A DNA stretch of 64,000 nt from Bacillus glycinifermentans (GTDB lineage: Bacteria; Bacillota; Bacilli; Bacillales; Bacillaceae), in NCBI RefSeq assembly GCF_001042475.2, contig NZ_LECW02000045.1:372001-436000 (forward strand), given 5' to 3'. This document shows, one piece after another, positions 47,934 to 57,446 of the stretch. Position 1 is the first letter of the stretch. Every line of letters begins with the position of its first letter. The position numbers were made by a program, and so were the translations under genes. The notes under the pieces were generated by a model. That model saw only the letters and a program-made list of their open reading frames with translations, made no database searches and was not told where the DNA came from.

Positions 47934-48518
47934 ATGTACGTCATGAAGCAAAGCGGCTGGCTCGAACTCATTTGCGGAAGCATGTTCTCGGGCAAATCGG
48001 AAGAGCTGATCCGCCGGGTCAAAAGGGCGACCTTTGCAAAGCAGGAAGTGAAAGTGTTCAAGCCTGCAATCGATAATCGCTACAGCCGCGATTCCATCGT
48101 GTCTCATAATGGGACAGCCATTGTGTGCCACTCAATCACGTCTCCAAAAGAAATATTCGAACACATTAGCGAAAAAACGGATGTGATCGGCGTCGATGAA
48201 GTGCAGTTTTTTGATGAAACGATTGTCGCTGCTTTAAACAGCCTTGCCGATCAAGGCTACCGCGTCATCGCAGCCGGACTTGATCAAGACTTTCGCGGAG
48301 AGCCGTTCGGCGTTGTTCCGGATCTCATGGCATTGGCGGAAACGGTGACAAAGCTGCAAGCGGTATGTTCTGTCTGCGGTTCGCCTGCAAGCAGGACACA
48401 AAGGCTGATCAATGGAAAACCGGCTTCATATCACGATCCGATTATTCTGGTGGGCGCATCTGAAGCGTATGAAGCGCGCTGCCGTCATCACCATGAAGTT
48501 CCGGGTAAACCCGAATAA
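47934..48518 (+). CDS. tdk: Thymidine kinase
   Basis: 194 residues, as in B. subtilis (about 195). Walker A in [20 protein letters not shown], Walker B / DEVQ in [18 protein letters not shown], a lasso-domain zinc site with [13 protein letters not shown] and the later CRHH, and the Glu in [12 protein letters not shown]. It phosphorylates thymidine for salvage. gagaggggt lies about 11 nt before the ATG. Confidence 0.95.
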   Translation: MYVMKQSGWLELICGSMFSGKSEELIRRVKRATFAKQEVKVFKPAIDNRYSRDSIVSHNGTAIVCHSITSPKEIFEHISEKTDVIGVDEVQFFDETIVAALNSLADQGYRVIAAGLDQDFRGEPFGVVPDLMALAETVTKLQAVCSVCGSPASRTQRLINGKPASYHDPIILVGASEAYEARCRHHHEVPGKPE

Positions 48519-48563
48519 ATTTTTCAAGAAACATCGAATACGTTTTGCAGAAAAAAATGGGGG

Positions 48564-48595
48564 AAAACACTTGGTAATAACAAGTGTTTTTTTTA
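48564..48595 (+). terminator. Terminator of tdk
   Basis: aaaacacttg - 7 nt - caagtgtttttttt. Confidence 0.85.
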
Positions 48596-48865
48596 TTGAG
48601 TTCATGTTGTGGGATTAAATGTAATTAAAAAACTTATTTAAGAATACGAAAAAATTATCTAATTTTCATCGCTTGAATTATGACAAAAGCAGGCATAAAA
48701 TGACTTACTGTAGTAACAAAAATGTAAATAGATTTTAGGTATTGTTCAGATTATTGTCAAAAACGCGCGTACACATTTGACAAATCCAAATGGGGAAGAC
48801 AAATGCCTCTATCAGTCAGTGTAATTATTTCACCTTATTAACATTTTAGAAAGAAGGTAATTAGT
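48596..48865 (+). other. Upstream control region of maeA
   Basis: 270 nt, AT-rich, no ORF. In B. subtilis the malic enzyme gene maeA is switched on by malate through the MalK-MalR two-component system, so MalR sites should lie here. Repeats of the type aaaatta and tta-t-aatttt are visible but I cannot assign a box. TTGACA at 48776-48781 has no good -10. Confidence 0.35.
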
Positions 48866-50569
48866 GTGAATAACATGAAAAAAACGAAGGAAGGATACTT
48901 AGAAACTTCTTTAAGAGGAAAAGACGTATTATCGATTCCTGCGTTAAATAAAGGGGTTGCATTTTCTCCTGAAGAGAGAAAGGATCTCGGCCTTGAAGGG
49001 CTGCTGCCTCCAACAGTACTTAGTCTTGACCAGCAGGCGGAACGTGCTTATGAACAATTTTCGAAACAGCCTGACCGTCTTCGCCAAAACGTATACTTAA
49101 ACGACCTTCAAAACCGAAACGAAGTTCTATTTTATAAATTATTGCAAAATCACCTTCGCGAAATGCTGCCGGTTGTTTATACACCGACTGTCGGGGAGGC
49201 GATTCAGGAATACAGCCATGAATATCGCAGACCGCAAGGCGTCTACTTGTCTATCGATGACGTTGACGGAATCGAAACGGCGTTTAAAAACCTTCAAGCT
49301 TCAGCCGACGATATCGACTTGATCGTTGCAACAGACTCTGAAAGCATTCTTGGCATCGGCGACTGGGGTGTCGGAGGCATCAACATTGCGATCGGTAAGC
49401 TTGCCGTTTACACAGCAGCAGCTGGAATCGATCCAAATCGCGTAATTCCGGTTGTGCTTGATGTCGGAACGAACAACGAAAAGCTTCTGAACGATCCATT
49501 ATACATCGGAAACCGCCATCCTCGCGTAGAGGGCGAGCGCTATGACGAATTTATCGACGCTTATGTCAACACAGCATTGAAATTATTCCCTAATGCGCTT
49601 CTGCACTGGGAAGATTTCGGAAATAAAAACGCCCGCAAAATTATGGGTAAATATACTGATAAGATTTCAACTTTTAACGATGACATCCAAGGAACAGGTG
49701 CGGTTACGCTGGCAGCGGTTTTAGCGGCTGTTAAAAGAACCGGAACATCATTAAAAGATCACCGCGTCGTCATCTTCGGACCGGGTTCAGCCGGAATCGG
49801 AATCGCCGATCAGATCCGCGACACAATGGTTCTTGAAGGACTGTCTGTTGAGGAAGCAAATCGGGCGTTCTGGACAGTCGATTACAGAGGATTGTTAGTC
49901 GAAGGCATGGACGATATCCGCGACTTCCAAGAACCATATTTGCGCAAAACAGACGAAGTGGCAGACTGGAAACGCAACGAAAAAGGCGAAATTTCTTTCG
50001 AAGAAGTCGTTCGTCAAGTGAAGCCGACGATCTTAATCGGAACATCCGGTGTGGCTGGAGCCTTCACTGAAGAAATCATCAAAGAAATGGCAGCACATAC
50101 AGAGCGCCCGGTTATTATGCCGATGTCCAACCCGACACCGCTTGCTGAAGCCGTACCTGAAGACCTGTTCAAATGGACTGACGGAAAAGCGTTGGTCGCA
50201 ACGGGAAGCCCGTTCGAGCCTGTCAATTACAACGGTGTGGCGCACGAAATCGGACAATCCAACAACGCTTTTGTATTCCCTGGGCTGGGACTTGGAACGA
50301 TCGTCGCAAAAGCGAAATTGATCACCAACGGAATGTTTTCCGCTTCCGCAAATGCAGTTGCGAAAATGGTTGATAATGAGAACCCTGGTGCAGGACTTCT
50401 TCCGAAAATGGATGATCTTCAAGCTGTGTCCATCCAAGTGGCAATAGATGTTGTAAAAGCAGCTATTGAAGACGGTGTCGCCCAAGTTCAGCCGGAAGAT
50501 ATCGAAAAAGCAGTGCGCGATGCAATGTGGCGCCCTGAATACAAAACAATTGTTGCAAAACGCGACTAA
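48866..50569 (+). CDS. maeA: NAD-dependent malic enzyme
   Basis: 567 residues from GTG 48866 (ATG three codons on is possible). Large malic enzyme type: [20 protein letters not shown] (catalytic Tyr), [22 protein letters not shown] metal/malate site, [40 protein letters not shown] with the metal Asp pair, and [14 protein letters not shown] for NAD. It decarboxylates malate to pyruvate, so with YwkB (a possible carrier) it belongs to malate use. Confidence 0.94.
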   Translation: MNNMKKTKEGYLETSLRGKDVLSIPALNKGVAFSPEERKDLGLEGLLPPTVLSLDQQAERAYEQFSKQPDRLRQNVYLNDLQNRNEVLFYKLLQNHLREMLPVVYTPTVGEAIQEYSHEYRRPQGVYLSIDDVDGIETAFKNLQASADDIDLIVATDSESILGIGDWGVGGINIAIGKLAVYTAAAGIDPNRVIPVVLDVGTNNEKLLNDPLYIGNRHPRVEGERYDEFIDAYVNTALKLFPNALLHWEDFGNKNARKIMGKYTDKISTFNDDIQGTGAVTLAAVLAAVKRTGTSLKDHRVVIFGPGSAGIGIADQIRDTMVLEGLSVEEANRAFWTVDYRGLLVEGMDDIRDFQEPYLRKTDEVADWKRNEKGEISFEEVVRQVKPTILIGTSGVAGAFTEEIIKEMAAHTERPVIMPMSNPTPLAEAVPEDLFKWTDGKALVATGSPFEPVNYNGVAHEIGQSNNAFVFPGLGLGTIVAKAKLITNGMFSASANAVAKMVDNENPGAGLLPKMDDLQAVSIQVAIDVVKAAIEDGVAQVQPEDIEKAVRDAMWRPEYKTIVAKRD

Positions 50570-50602
50570 TATTTTTGGTAGAGGAAATGATAAATGTAAA
50601 TT

Positions 50603-50733
50603 CGGCGGCTAAGGCGGATGTCCTGTTCGAACGCCGCCGTCACAAAGCGGCTGAGGTCTTTGGACATTGCGTCCATGGCCTCAGCCATTAAAGAGGGATC
50701 GGCAGCTTTGGACATCACGTCCAAAGGCAGCCG
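50603..50733 (+). repeat. Three tandem GC-rich hairpins between maeA and ywkB
   Basis: H1 50603-50639 (cggcgg / ccgccg), H2 50649-50686 (ggctgagg / cctcagcc with inner tggac/gtcca), H3 50700-50733 (cggc..gctttggac / gtccaaagg..gccg). H2 and H3 share the core tttggacat-n-n-cgtcca. They lie within 208 nt between two genes likely to be cotranscribed. None is followed by a T run, so they are not plain terminators. They may set the mRNA ratio of the two genes or be a small mobile palindrome family. Confidence 0.6.
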
Positions 50734-50777
50734 TTATTACGTCCTTAAAGTGGGACAACATAGAGGAGGAAACAGCC

Positions 50778-51737
50778 ATGAGCTTTTTAAATATTTTAAT
50801 CCTCCTTGCGCCAATATTTTTTGTTATTGCGCTGGGATGGTTTGCGGGTCATTTTGGAAGTTATGATGCTAAATCAGCAAAAGGGGTAAGTACGCTCGTT
50901 ACGAAATATGCGCTTCCTGCTCACTTTGTGTCAAGTATCTTATCTACACCGAAAGATAAATTTTATAGCCAAATTCCGTTGATGATTTCATTGATTGTCG
51001 GAATCGTCGGTTTTTACGTCATTATTTTACTTATTTTAAGATTTTTGTTTAAATACGATTTAACGAATGCGTCAATGTTTTCATTAAACTCTGCCCAGCC
51101 GACATTCGCTTTTATGGGAATTCCGGTTTTGGGAAGCTTGTTCGGAATGCAGGAAGTTGCGATTCCGATCGCGATTACAGGAATCGTCGTCAATGCAATG
51201 CTCGATCCTTTGGCAATTATCGTAGGTACTGTAGGACGTTCGTCTAAAAAACAAGATGAAAACAATAACGAGAGCATTTGGAAAGTGACAGGAAAATCCA
51301 TTTTGCACGGTTTGTCTGAGCCGCTTGCTTTTGCGCCGCTCGCAAGTATCATTCTTGTGCTATTAGGTTTGCAAATTCCTGAATTGCCGCAGAAAATGCT
51401 TGATATGCTCGGAGATACAACGTCTGGTATCGCTCTGTTCGCAGTCGGTGTAACAGTCGGTATCCGCAATATTAAATTTAGTATTCCTGCGTTGAGCATC
51501 GCCTTGTTAAAGGTCGCTGCACAGCCTGCTTTAATGTTTGTGATCGCCATGATTTTCGGCTTGTCTTCTGCAGACATGACAAAAGCGGTGCTTCTTGTCG
51601 CATTCCCTGGTTCTGCCGTGGCTGCGATGATCGCTACAAACTTTGAAAGCCAGGAAGCGGAAACTGCGTCTGCATTTGTGATCAGTGCGGTGCTGTCGAT
51701 AATTTCACTGCCGATTTTAATCGCAATTACCGCTTAA
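50778..51737 (+). CDS. ywkB: Auxin efflux carrier family permease YwkB
   Basis: 319 residues from the ATG at 50778 behind aggagga, the length of B. subtilis YwkB. About ten membrane helices in two halves with the AEC pattern ([60 protein letters not shown]). AEC members carry small acids such as malate or malonate. Linked to maeA, it probably moves malate or a related acid; not shown directly. Confidence 0.88.
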   Translation: MSFLNILILLAPIFFVIALGWFAGHFGSYDAKSAKGVSTLVTKYALPAHFVSSILSTPKDKFYSQIPLMISLIVGIVGFYVIILLILRFLFKYDLTNASMFSLNSAQPTFAFMGIPVLGSLFGMQEVAIPIAITGIVVNAMLDPLAIIVGTVGRSSKKQDENNNESIWKVTGKSILHGLSEPLAFAPLASIILVLLGLQIPELPQKMLDMLGDTTSGIALFAVGVTVGIRNIKFSIPALSIALLKVAAQPALMFVIAMIFGLSSADMTKAVLLVAFPGSAVAAMIATNFESQEAETASAFVISAVLSIISLPILIAITA

Positions 51738-51740
51738 AAT

Positions 51741-51785
51741 AAAAAAGCTTGCGAGCCGGGTTACCGGCCTTGCAAGCTTTTTTTC
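51741..51785. terminator. Bidirectional terminator, ywkB / racA
   Basis: aaaaaagcttgc / gcaagctttttttt with a loop holding a second small stem (gccggg/ccggc). Confidence 0.85.
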
Positions 51786-51788
51786 GCT

Positions 51789-52340
51789 TTAAAAAGAGAA
51801 GATCGACTTAAATCTGCTTTTCGTTTTTTCTTCCCGTCTGGGGGTCGTGTCTTTTTCGATTTTACTGTTTTCCAATTCGCGTATTTTGAGTTCGAGTGCT
51901 TTGATGTGCTCCCGTTCTTCTTCGAGTTCGCGCCTTTGTTGAAGAAGCTGATAACTGACGACATCATCCGCTTTCTGCTCCAGCTTTCTTTCGAGTTCTG
52001 CGATTTTTTTCTGGAGCAGTTCGCGTTCAAGCCGTTCATGCCGCAAAAAGCGCTGCACCGTTTCTTCGATGGCTTGGCTGACGTGTTCCGGGGCGTTCGG
52101 CTGATCGGCATCATGCCTTTTGACCAGGAACTTTTTTTTAGGCCGATTCACCGTGACATCCTGCATAGGGGTTCCGTTTTTGAGCTGTTCTTTTACATCT
52201 TCCAAAACCGCGATGTCGTCATCCGTAAAGAAATAGTGGCCGAGCTCGTTTCGGGAAGCGGGCAATTGCAGCTGTTTGACCCAGCGCTGCACCGTTTTTG
52301 TTGAGACGCCGAGTTTCTTTGCCGCATCGGTTGTATTCAT
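51789..52340 (-). CDS. racA: Chromosome-anchoring protein RacA
   Basis: 183 residues from the ATG at 52340 (MNTTDAAKKLGVSTKTVQRW), 7 nt after aaaggagg. RacA ties the origin region to the cell pole in sporulating cells. MerR-like winged helix at the N-terminus (VSTKTVQRWVKQLQLPASRN), a linker, then a coiled coil at about 105-165 (ERELLQKKIAELERKLEQKA) and a basic tail ending KSRFKSIFSF, which is the membrane/DivIVA end. A sigma-H type promoter is upstream. Confidence 0.93.
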   Translation of the reverse strand: MNTTDAAKKLGVSTKTVQRWVKQLQLPASRNELGHYFFTDDDIAVLEDVKEQLKNGTPMQDVTVNRPKKKFLVKRHDADQPNAPEHVSQAIEETVQRFLRHERLERELLQKKIAELERKLEQKADDVVSYQLLQQRRELEEEREHIKALELKIRELENSKIEKDTTPRREEKTKSRFKSIFSF

Positions 52341-52386
52341 GGTCATTCCTCCTTTTGAACCTGTAGCTTTATCATCTAACAGGGGT

Positions 52387-52411
52387 ATTCGACCCGAATG
52401 GGGGGCTTCCT
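52387..52411 (-). promoter_or_regulatory. Sigma-H promoter of racA
   Basis: Minus strand: AGGAAGC (52405-52411), 13 nt, CGAAT (52387-52391). It fits AGGAWWT, 12-14 nt, RGAAT moderately. racA is known to be sigma-H dependent in B. subtilis. Confidence 0.5.
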
Positions 52412-52476
52412 TCCTGTTAGACAAAAGAAGAAGGGATTCGGCAAAGAAATCGGTTTTTCTCCAGACTGCCCAAGCC

Positions 52477-52860
52477 TTATGCTTCATACAGCTCGAGAGG
52501 CAAGCCGTCAGGGTCGGAGAAAAACGTAAACCGTTTGCCGGTTTCGGGGTCGGTGCGGACTGTCTCTGCCGTTATGCCTTTTTCCAGCAGTTTTGAGACG
52601 GCCCGGTCGACGTCGTCTACCGCAAAAGCCAAATGGCGGAGGCCGGCTGCTTCAGGACGCGTCACGCGTTCCGGCGGATTCGGAAACGAAAACAATTCAA
52701 TGACGTACCGGCCGTTTAATGCGAGATCGAGCTTATGCGAATCCCTGTCTTTTCGATAAGTTTCGGCGACGATCTCAAGGCCGAGCTTGTCGACATAAAA
52801 TGCTTTGGAGGCTTCATAATCTGAGCAGATGATGGCGATGTGATGGATCGATTTCAGCAT
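52477..52860 (-). CDS. ywkD: VOC/glyoxalase family protein YwkD
   Basis: 127 residues from the ATG at 52860 (MLKSIHHIAIICSDYEASKA), behind aaaggagc; the longer reading was rejected. Two beta-alpha-beta-beta-beta units of the vicinal oxygen chelate fold, with metal ligands likely His (IHHIAI), Glu (VIELFSF), His (LRHLAFAV) and Glu (PLELYE). It looks like GloA2-type enzymes of Gram-positives; the substrate is unknown. Same place as in B. subtilis. Confidence 0.88.
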   Translation of the reverse strand: MLKSIHHIAIICSDYEASKAFYVDKLGLEIVAETYRKDRDSHKLDLALNGRYVIELFSFPNPPERVTRPEAAGLRHLAFAVDDVDRAVSKLLEKGITAETVRTDPETGKRFTFFSDPDGLPLELYEA

Positions 52861-52917
52861 GGGAAAAGCTCCTTTTTTCTTAACAGTATAACAAATCCTA
52901 AGATTTGCCACGTGGTT

Positions 52918-52946
52918 TTGACGGGGAAGCCCCCCTATACTATAAT
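52918..52946 (+). promoter_or_regulatory. Promoter of prfA-prmC
   Basis: TTGACG (52918-52923), 17 nt, TATAAT (52941-52946): one base from full consensus. Confidence 0.85.
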
Positions 52947-52981
52947 TAGAATGTTACGCACAGCAAACAGAGGTGAAGAGC

Positions 52982-54052
52982 GTGTTAGACCGTTTAAAAT
53001 CAATAGAAGACCGTTACGAAAAATTAAATGAACTGTTGAGCGATCCGGAGGTCGTAAACGATCCGAAGAAGCTTAGAGAATATTCAAAAGAACAATCTGA
53101 TCTGCAGGAAACAGTTGAGGTATATAGACGTTATCGAAGCGCATCCGAGCAGTTGGATGATGCGAAGGTGATGCTTGAAGAAAAGCTTGATCAAGAGATG
53201 CGTGAGATGGTAAAAGAAGAGATTTCAGAGCTGCAGGAAGAAATCGAAACGCTGACAGACAAGCTGAAGGTTCTGCTCATTCCGAAAGATCCGAACGATG
53301 ACAAAAACGTCATTATGGAAATCCGCGGCGCGGCAGGCGGCGAGGAAGCGGCTTTATTTGCCGGAAACCTGTACCGGATGTACACCCGCTATGCCGAGCT
53401 TCAAGGCTGGAAAACAGAAGTGATGGAAGCCAATGTGACGGGCACGGGCGGCTATAAAGAGATTATTTTTATGATCAATGGAAACGGCGCGTACTCAAGG
53501 CTTAAGTATGAGAACGGTGCGCACCGCGTACAGCGCGTTCCTGAAACCGAATCCGGAGGGCGGATCCATACATCGACGGCAACCGTTGCCTGCCTGCCGG
53601 AAGCGGAGGAAGTCGAAGTCGAAATCCATGAGAAAGATATTCGCGTCGATACTTTCGCCTCGAGCGGCCCGGGGGGACAAAGCGTAAACACGACGATGTC
53701 CGCCGTCCGCCTGACGCACATTCCGACGGGTGTTGTCGTCTCATGCCAAGATGAGAAATCGCAGATTAAAAACAAGGAAAAAGCGATGAAGGTATTGCGC
53801 GCGCGGATTTATGACAAATTCCAGCAAGAGGCGCAGGCTGAATATGATCAAAACCGTAAATCGGCGGTCGGTACGGGAGACCGTTCCGAGCGTATCCGCA
53901 CGTACAATTTTCCGCAAAACCGTGTGACGGATCACCGCATCGGCCTTACGATTCAGAAGCTCGACCAAATACTTGAAGGCAAGCTTGATGAAGTGATTGA
54001 GGCCCTGATCGTTGAGGATCAGGCAAGCAAGCTTCAGCAGTCGGAGAGCTAA
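52982..54052 (+). CDS. prfA: Peptide chain release factor 1
   Basis: 356 residues from GTG 52982 ([20 protein letters not shown]), preferred because gaggtga lies 5 nt before; a GTG three codons earlier overlaps that site. RF1 reads UAA and UAG. The PxT recognition tripeptide is PET in [14 protein letters not shown], and the GGQ loop is [16 protein letters not shown], whose Gln is methylated by PrmC coded directly after. Domain 1 is the long helical N-terminus. Confidence 0.97.
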   Translation: MLDRLKSIEDRYEKLNELLSDPEVVNDPKKLREYSKEQSDLQETVEVYRRYRSASEQLDDAKVMLEEKLDQEMREMVKEEISELQEEIETLTDKLKVLLIPKDPNDDKNVIMEIRGAAGGEEAALFAGNLYRMYTRYAELQGWKTEVMEANVTGTGGYKEIIFMINGNGAYSRLKYENGAHRVQRVPETESGGRIHTSTATVACLPEAEEVEVEIHEKDIRVDTFASSGPGGQSVNTTMSAVRLTHIPTGVVVSCQDEKSQIKNKEKAMKVLRARIYDKFQQEAQAEYDQNRKSAVGTGDRSERIRTYNFPQNRVTDHRIGLTIQKLDQILEGKLDEVIEALIVEDQASKLQQSES

Positions 54053-54053
54053 G

Positions 54054-54923
54054 ATGAAAACGGTTTTCGAAGCCCTCAAGTGGGCTTCTTCTTATTTAAT
54101 TGAAGCGGGAAGAGATCAAAACGCCGCGGAGATTTTGCTGGCCGATCAGCTTAAAATGGAGCGCAGCACACTTTTGGCAAGCTTTCACGATGCGATATCA
54201 GAGGCCGATTTTTTGGCATTTAAAAAATCTGTCGAGCTTCATCATGAAGGCGTCCCGGTTCAATATATCACCGGAAAAGAGTCCTTTTACGGACGGGAAT
54301 TTTTAGTGAATGAACATGTGCTGATTCCGCGCCCTGAGACGGAGGAAGTCGTTGAAGCGGTTCTTTCCGAAGCGGATAGGGTTTTTCCCGGAACGGATCG
54401 TCTTAAAGCCGTCGATGTCGGCACAGGGAGCGGGGCGATCGCGGTGACTCTTGCACTTGAGAGCACGCGTTTTTCCGTCACGGCGACAGATATTTCGGAA
54501 CAAGCTTTAAGCACGGCCAAAACCAACGCAGACAGACTCGGAGCAAAAGTCGCTTTTATCGGCGGCGATTTGCTTGAGCCGCTCATCAAGGAAAACAAAA
54601 AAGCGGATGTCATTGTTTCGAATCCTCCTTATATATCTGAGGAAGACATGCGGACGCTGTCTGATGTCGTCCGTCTTCATGAACCCGCAGGAGCCTTGAC
54701 GGACGGTGCTGACGGATTGCAGTTTTATAAGCGTTTCATGAAAGAACTTCCTTTTGTCATTGCAAATAAAGCGCTCGTTGTATTTGAAATCGGCTGGACG
54801 CAGGGAAGTGCCGTCAAGGACATGTTTCACACTTTCTTTCCGGCTGCGGACGTCCAGGTCAAAAAGGATCTTAATGGAAAAGACCGAATCGTGTGTGCGG
54901 CAATCGAACGGCACAGCTCATAA
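54054..54923 (+). CDS. prmC: Release factor glutamine methyltransferase
   Basis: 289 residues starting one base after the prfA stop, so coupled. SAM site VDVGTGSGAIAVTLALES (about 120) and the NPPY motif in IVSNPPYISEEDMRTLSDVV (about 190), which holds the target Gln. It methylates the GGQ Gln of RF1 and RF2, raising termination efficiency. N-terminal helical bundle binds the factor (ADQLKMERSTLL). Confidence 0.95.
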   Translation: MKTVFEALKWASSYLIEAGRDQNAAEILLADQLKMERSTLLASFHDAISEADFLAFKKSVELHHEGVPVQYITGKESFYGREFLVNEHVLIPRPETEEVVEAVLSEADRVFPGTDRLKAVDVGTGSGAIAVTLALESTRFSVTATDISEQALSTAKTNADRLGAKVAFIGGDLLEPLIKENKKADVIVSNPPYISEEDMRTLSDVVRLHEPAGALTDGADGLQFYKRFMKELPFVIANKALVVFEIGWTQGSAVKDMFHTFFPAADVQVKKDLNGKDRIVCAAIERHSS

Positions 54924-54952
54924 AACAGATTTGTCCGGCGGTCCGGTACAAT

Positions 54953-54997
54953 GGAAAAGCAGATCGTCTGTTCAGGCGGTCTGCTTTTCCTATTTTA
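54953..54997 (+). terminator. Terminator of prfA-prmC
   Basis: ggaaaagcagatcg / cggtctgcttttcc, then tattttat. The kanosamine block starts right behind it. Confidence 0.8.
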
Positions 54998-55037
54998 TCG
55001 GAATAAAATAAAAAATAGTTCAAGATTAATATATATC

Positions 55038-56027
55038 CTAAACAGATTGTCTTATTTTTAATGCAGGTGACAGCGTCACGACTTCTCTCTGTAAGTCGCT
55101 TTTCCCGTTTAGAATGCTTACCATTGCACATACAGCTTTTTGGGCCAGCTCTTCAACGGGAATATCGATAGTCGTGATTTCCGGATCGGTCACCTCACAG
55201 ATCGATTGATTGTCATATCCAAGCACAGCAAGCTGATTGGGCACGTCATACTGATAATAGCCGGCCCTTTTAATAATCCCTGCGGCCACTTGGTCGTTCC
55301 CTGTAAAAATGGCGGTCGGCTTTTCGGGCATGCTGTGGATTTGATCCATAATGCGGAAGCCGTCATGAATGGTAAAGGCGTGACTGAACATCCACTTCTC
55401 CTGAAAACGCAAACCTGCATCAGACAACGCCTTCATAAACCCTTCTTTTCTCATAATCTGGGCCTTGCTGTATATCGTATCACAGCAAAAGGCCATTGAA
55501 TGATGCCCTTTTTGAATAAAAAGCTCTGTTCCTTTATAGCCGGCTTCGAATTCGTCATAGCAAATCACCGGCACTTCCGCTTTGGCGTGGAATTCGTTTG
55601 CCAGGACCACAGGGCCGTACTTGAGGTATTTTTTGATGTCTTCCCATTCGTTTTCGAGGCTGCATAAGATGACGCCGTCTACTTCTTTCCTTTTGAGCAG
55701 TTCCAGCACCTTCAGTTCATTCTGCTTTTGGTAAAACGTCTGAAAAACAATGACTTTGTATTGATGTTTCAACGCTTCAGCAGACATATTTTTCATGAGT
55801 TGTGCAAAAAACGGGTGATCTGCGTGAGGAACAGACACTGCGAGAAACATCGTTTTGTTGGACCTGAGCTTTCGTGCAGAAGTGTTCGGAATGTAGTCCA
55901 ATTTCTCAATGACTTCTAAAACCCGCTTCCTTTTTTCCTCGGATACATAGGGGTGATCGTTCAGTACTCTTGAAACCGTTGTTTTTGACACATTACTTAA
56001 TTTTGCAATTTCGTCAATGGTAGGCAT
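55038..56027 (-). CDS. ntdR: LacI-family regulator NtdR
   Basis: 329 residues. N-terminal LacI helix-turn-helix (TIDEIAKLSNVSKTTVSRVL) with hinge helix (PNTSARKLRSNK), then a periplasmic-binding-like effector domain (VPHADHPFFAQLMKNMSAEA; IFTGNDQVAAGIIKRAGYYQ). It is divergent from ntdABC. In B. subtilis NtdR activates ntdABC in response to kanosamine. The sequence and gene order agree, so the same role is likely. Confidence 0.88.
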   Translation of the reverse strand: MPTIDEIAKLSNVSKTTVSRVLNDHPYVSEEKRKRVLEVIEKLDYIPNTSARKLRSNKTMFLAVSVPHADHPFFAQLMKNMSAEALKHQYKVIVFQTFYQKQNELKVLELLKRKEVDGVILCSLENEWEDIKKYLKYGPVVLANEFHAKAEVPVICYDEFEAGYKGTELFIQKGHHSMAFCCDTIYSKAQIMRKEGFMKALSDAGLRFQEKWMFSHAFTIHDGFRIMDQIHSMPEKPTAIFTGNDQVAAGIIKRAGYYQYDVPNQLAVLGYDNQSICEVTDPEITTIDIPVEELAQKAVCAMVSILNGKSDLQREVVTLSPALKIRQSV

Positions 56028-56057
56028 AAAGTCACTTCCTGAAAAAAAGAGTTGTTA

Positions 56058-56099
56058 TGGTATCGATTTCATCATTTAAGATTGTCATGAAATATGACA
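56058..56099. promoter_or_regulatory. Candidate NtdR operator region
   Basis: TGGTATCGATTTCA (56058-56071) is a near-palindrome around CG, the shape favoured by LacI-family proteins. A second inverted repeat, tgtcat - gaaat - atgaca (56083-56099), lies just before ntdA. Which one NtdR uses is not known. Confidence 0.45.
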
Positions 56100-56132
56100 G
56101 TTTCCCAAAAAAATAAAAATGGGGTGAAATTG

Positions 56133-57446
56133 ATGAAAACCGCAAGTGAAAATTTGACTTGCACAAGCAAAGAGCTGTTTTTCCTGCTACATGATTTGAA
56201 GGATGGGAAACCTGCCGGTGATTGCCGTATAGACGACACGCTGGCCAATCAAAAATTAAAAGAAACGTTGCAGCAGGACAAATTCGACATCACCGCCAAT
56301 TTGCTGAACAGAATGGATACTTCGCCCTCCAGAGTTGATTTTCTGCCGCTTCATCGTCTCATCACAGAAGAAGAAGTAGAAGACGTTATAGAAGCGGTGA
56401 AAGACGTGCTGCCGACCGGGCAATTTACGAGCGGTTCTTATATTGGCGTGTTTAAAGCTGAAATAGCCGCTCTTTTGAGAAAAAATCATGTCATGGCTTC
56501 CTCCAGCGGAACCGATGCCATGATCATCGCGCTGAAGGCTGCTGGAGTTGGACAAGGTGATGAAGTCATTATGCCGGCAAACAGCTTTGCTGCAACGGAA
56601 AATGCCGTGCTTGCGGCTGGAGGCACTCCGGTTTTCTGTGATATTGACCCTGATACATTTTGCATGGAACCTTCTGAGATTGAAGCATGCATCACAATGA
56701 AAACGAAATGCATTTTGCCTGTACACCTTTATGGAAAGCGGCCTGACATGGAAGCCATCGCCCAAATTGCTGATGAATTCGGAATCCCGGTAATAGAAGA
56801 CGCATGCCAGTCGATCGGCGTTTCCAATCTGGGGAAAAACAGCCTTTGCGCCATTTTAAGCTTCAATCCGTATAAAAATCTCGGCACATGCGGAAAAGCC
56901 GGTGCAATTGTAACGGACAATCCATCATTTGCATCCGCATGCATGGAATATATGTATCACGGTTTTGAATTGAACCAAAAAAATAAAAAGAAGGCTGATT
57001 ACGGCTTTAACGCCAAGATTGATAATCTGCAAGCCGCTATCGGACTGGCAAGGATGAAATATCTTTCTTTAAATAATCTGAAACGCTTATACTTGGCAGA
57101 TCGTTATATGACGCATTTGCAGCAGTATGAGGACCGCGGTCTGATCAAACTGCCTCAAATGACCGATGATCAAGTGTGGCATTTGTTTACAATAAAAATA
57201 ATAAACGGAAACAGAGATCAAGTCAAAGATATGATGCTCAAATTTCATCATGTCCAAACAGATATATACTACCCGATTTTATCCCATCATCAAAACACAC
57301 CACTTGTAAAAGCCAATTATCAGCACACATCGCTGCCGGTCACTGAATCAGTGCACAAACAAATGCTTCAGCTTCCTCTCTATCCGGCACTCACTGTAGA
57401 AGAACAAGACAAAGTAATGGAGGCCTTGATTGATGTCGTATCATGA
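56133..57446 (+). CDS. ntdA: 3-oxo-glucose-6-phosphate:glutamate aminotransferase NtdA
   Basis: 437 residues from the ATG at 56133 (ggggtga upstream), close to B. subtilis NtdA (about 441). PLP-dependent DegT/DnrJ/EryC1 family: SSSGTDAMIIALKAAGVGQG for the phosphate, VIEDACQSIG with the Asp that binds the PLP nitrogen, and the Schiff-base Lys in LSFNPYKNLGTCGKAGAIVT. It has the NtdA-type N-terminal extension of ~70 residues. It aminates 3-oxo-D-glucose-6-phosphate to kanosamine-6-phosphate. Confidence 0.9.
   Translation: MKTASENLTCTSKELFFLLHDLKDGKPAGDCRIDDTLANQKLKETLQQDKFDITANLLNRMDTSPSRVDFLPLHRLITEEEVEDVIEAVKDVLPTGQFTSGSYIGVFKAEIAALLRKNHVMASSSGTDAMIIALKAAGVGQGDEVIMPANSFAATENAVLAAGGTPVFCDIDPDTFCMEPSEIEACITMKTKCILPVHLYGKRPDMEAIAQIADEFGIPVIEDACQSIGVSNLGKNSLCAILSFNPYKNLGTCGKAGAIVTDNPSFASACMEYMYHGFELNQKNKKKADYGFNAKIDNLQAAIGLARMKYLSLNNLKRLYLADRYMTHLQQYEDRGLIKLPQMTDDQVWHLFTIKIINGNRDQVKDMMLKFHHVQTDIYYPILSHHQNTPLVKANYQHTSLPVTESVHKQMLQLPLYPALTVEEQDKVMEALIDVVS

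Noticed and set aside
48596..48865. TTGACA at 48776 as maeA promoter
   Set aside because: No acceptable -10 lies 16-18 nt downstream, so the hexamer alone is not evidence.
50603..50733. Tandem hairpins read as a CRISPR array or transposon end
   Set aside because: Units differ in length and outer sequence, there are no uniform spacers, no cas genes and no transposase nearby.
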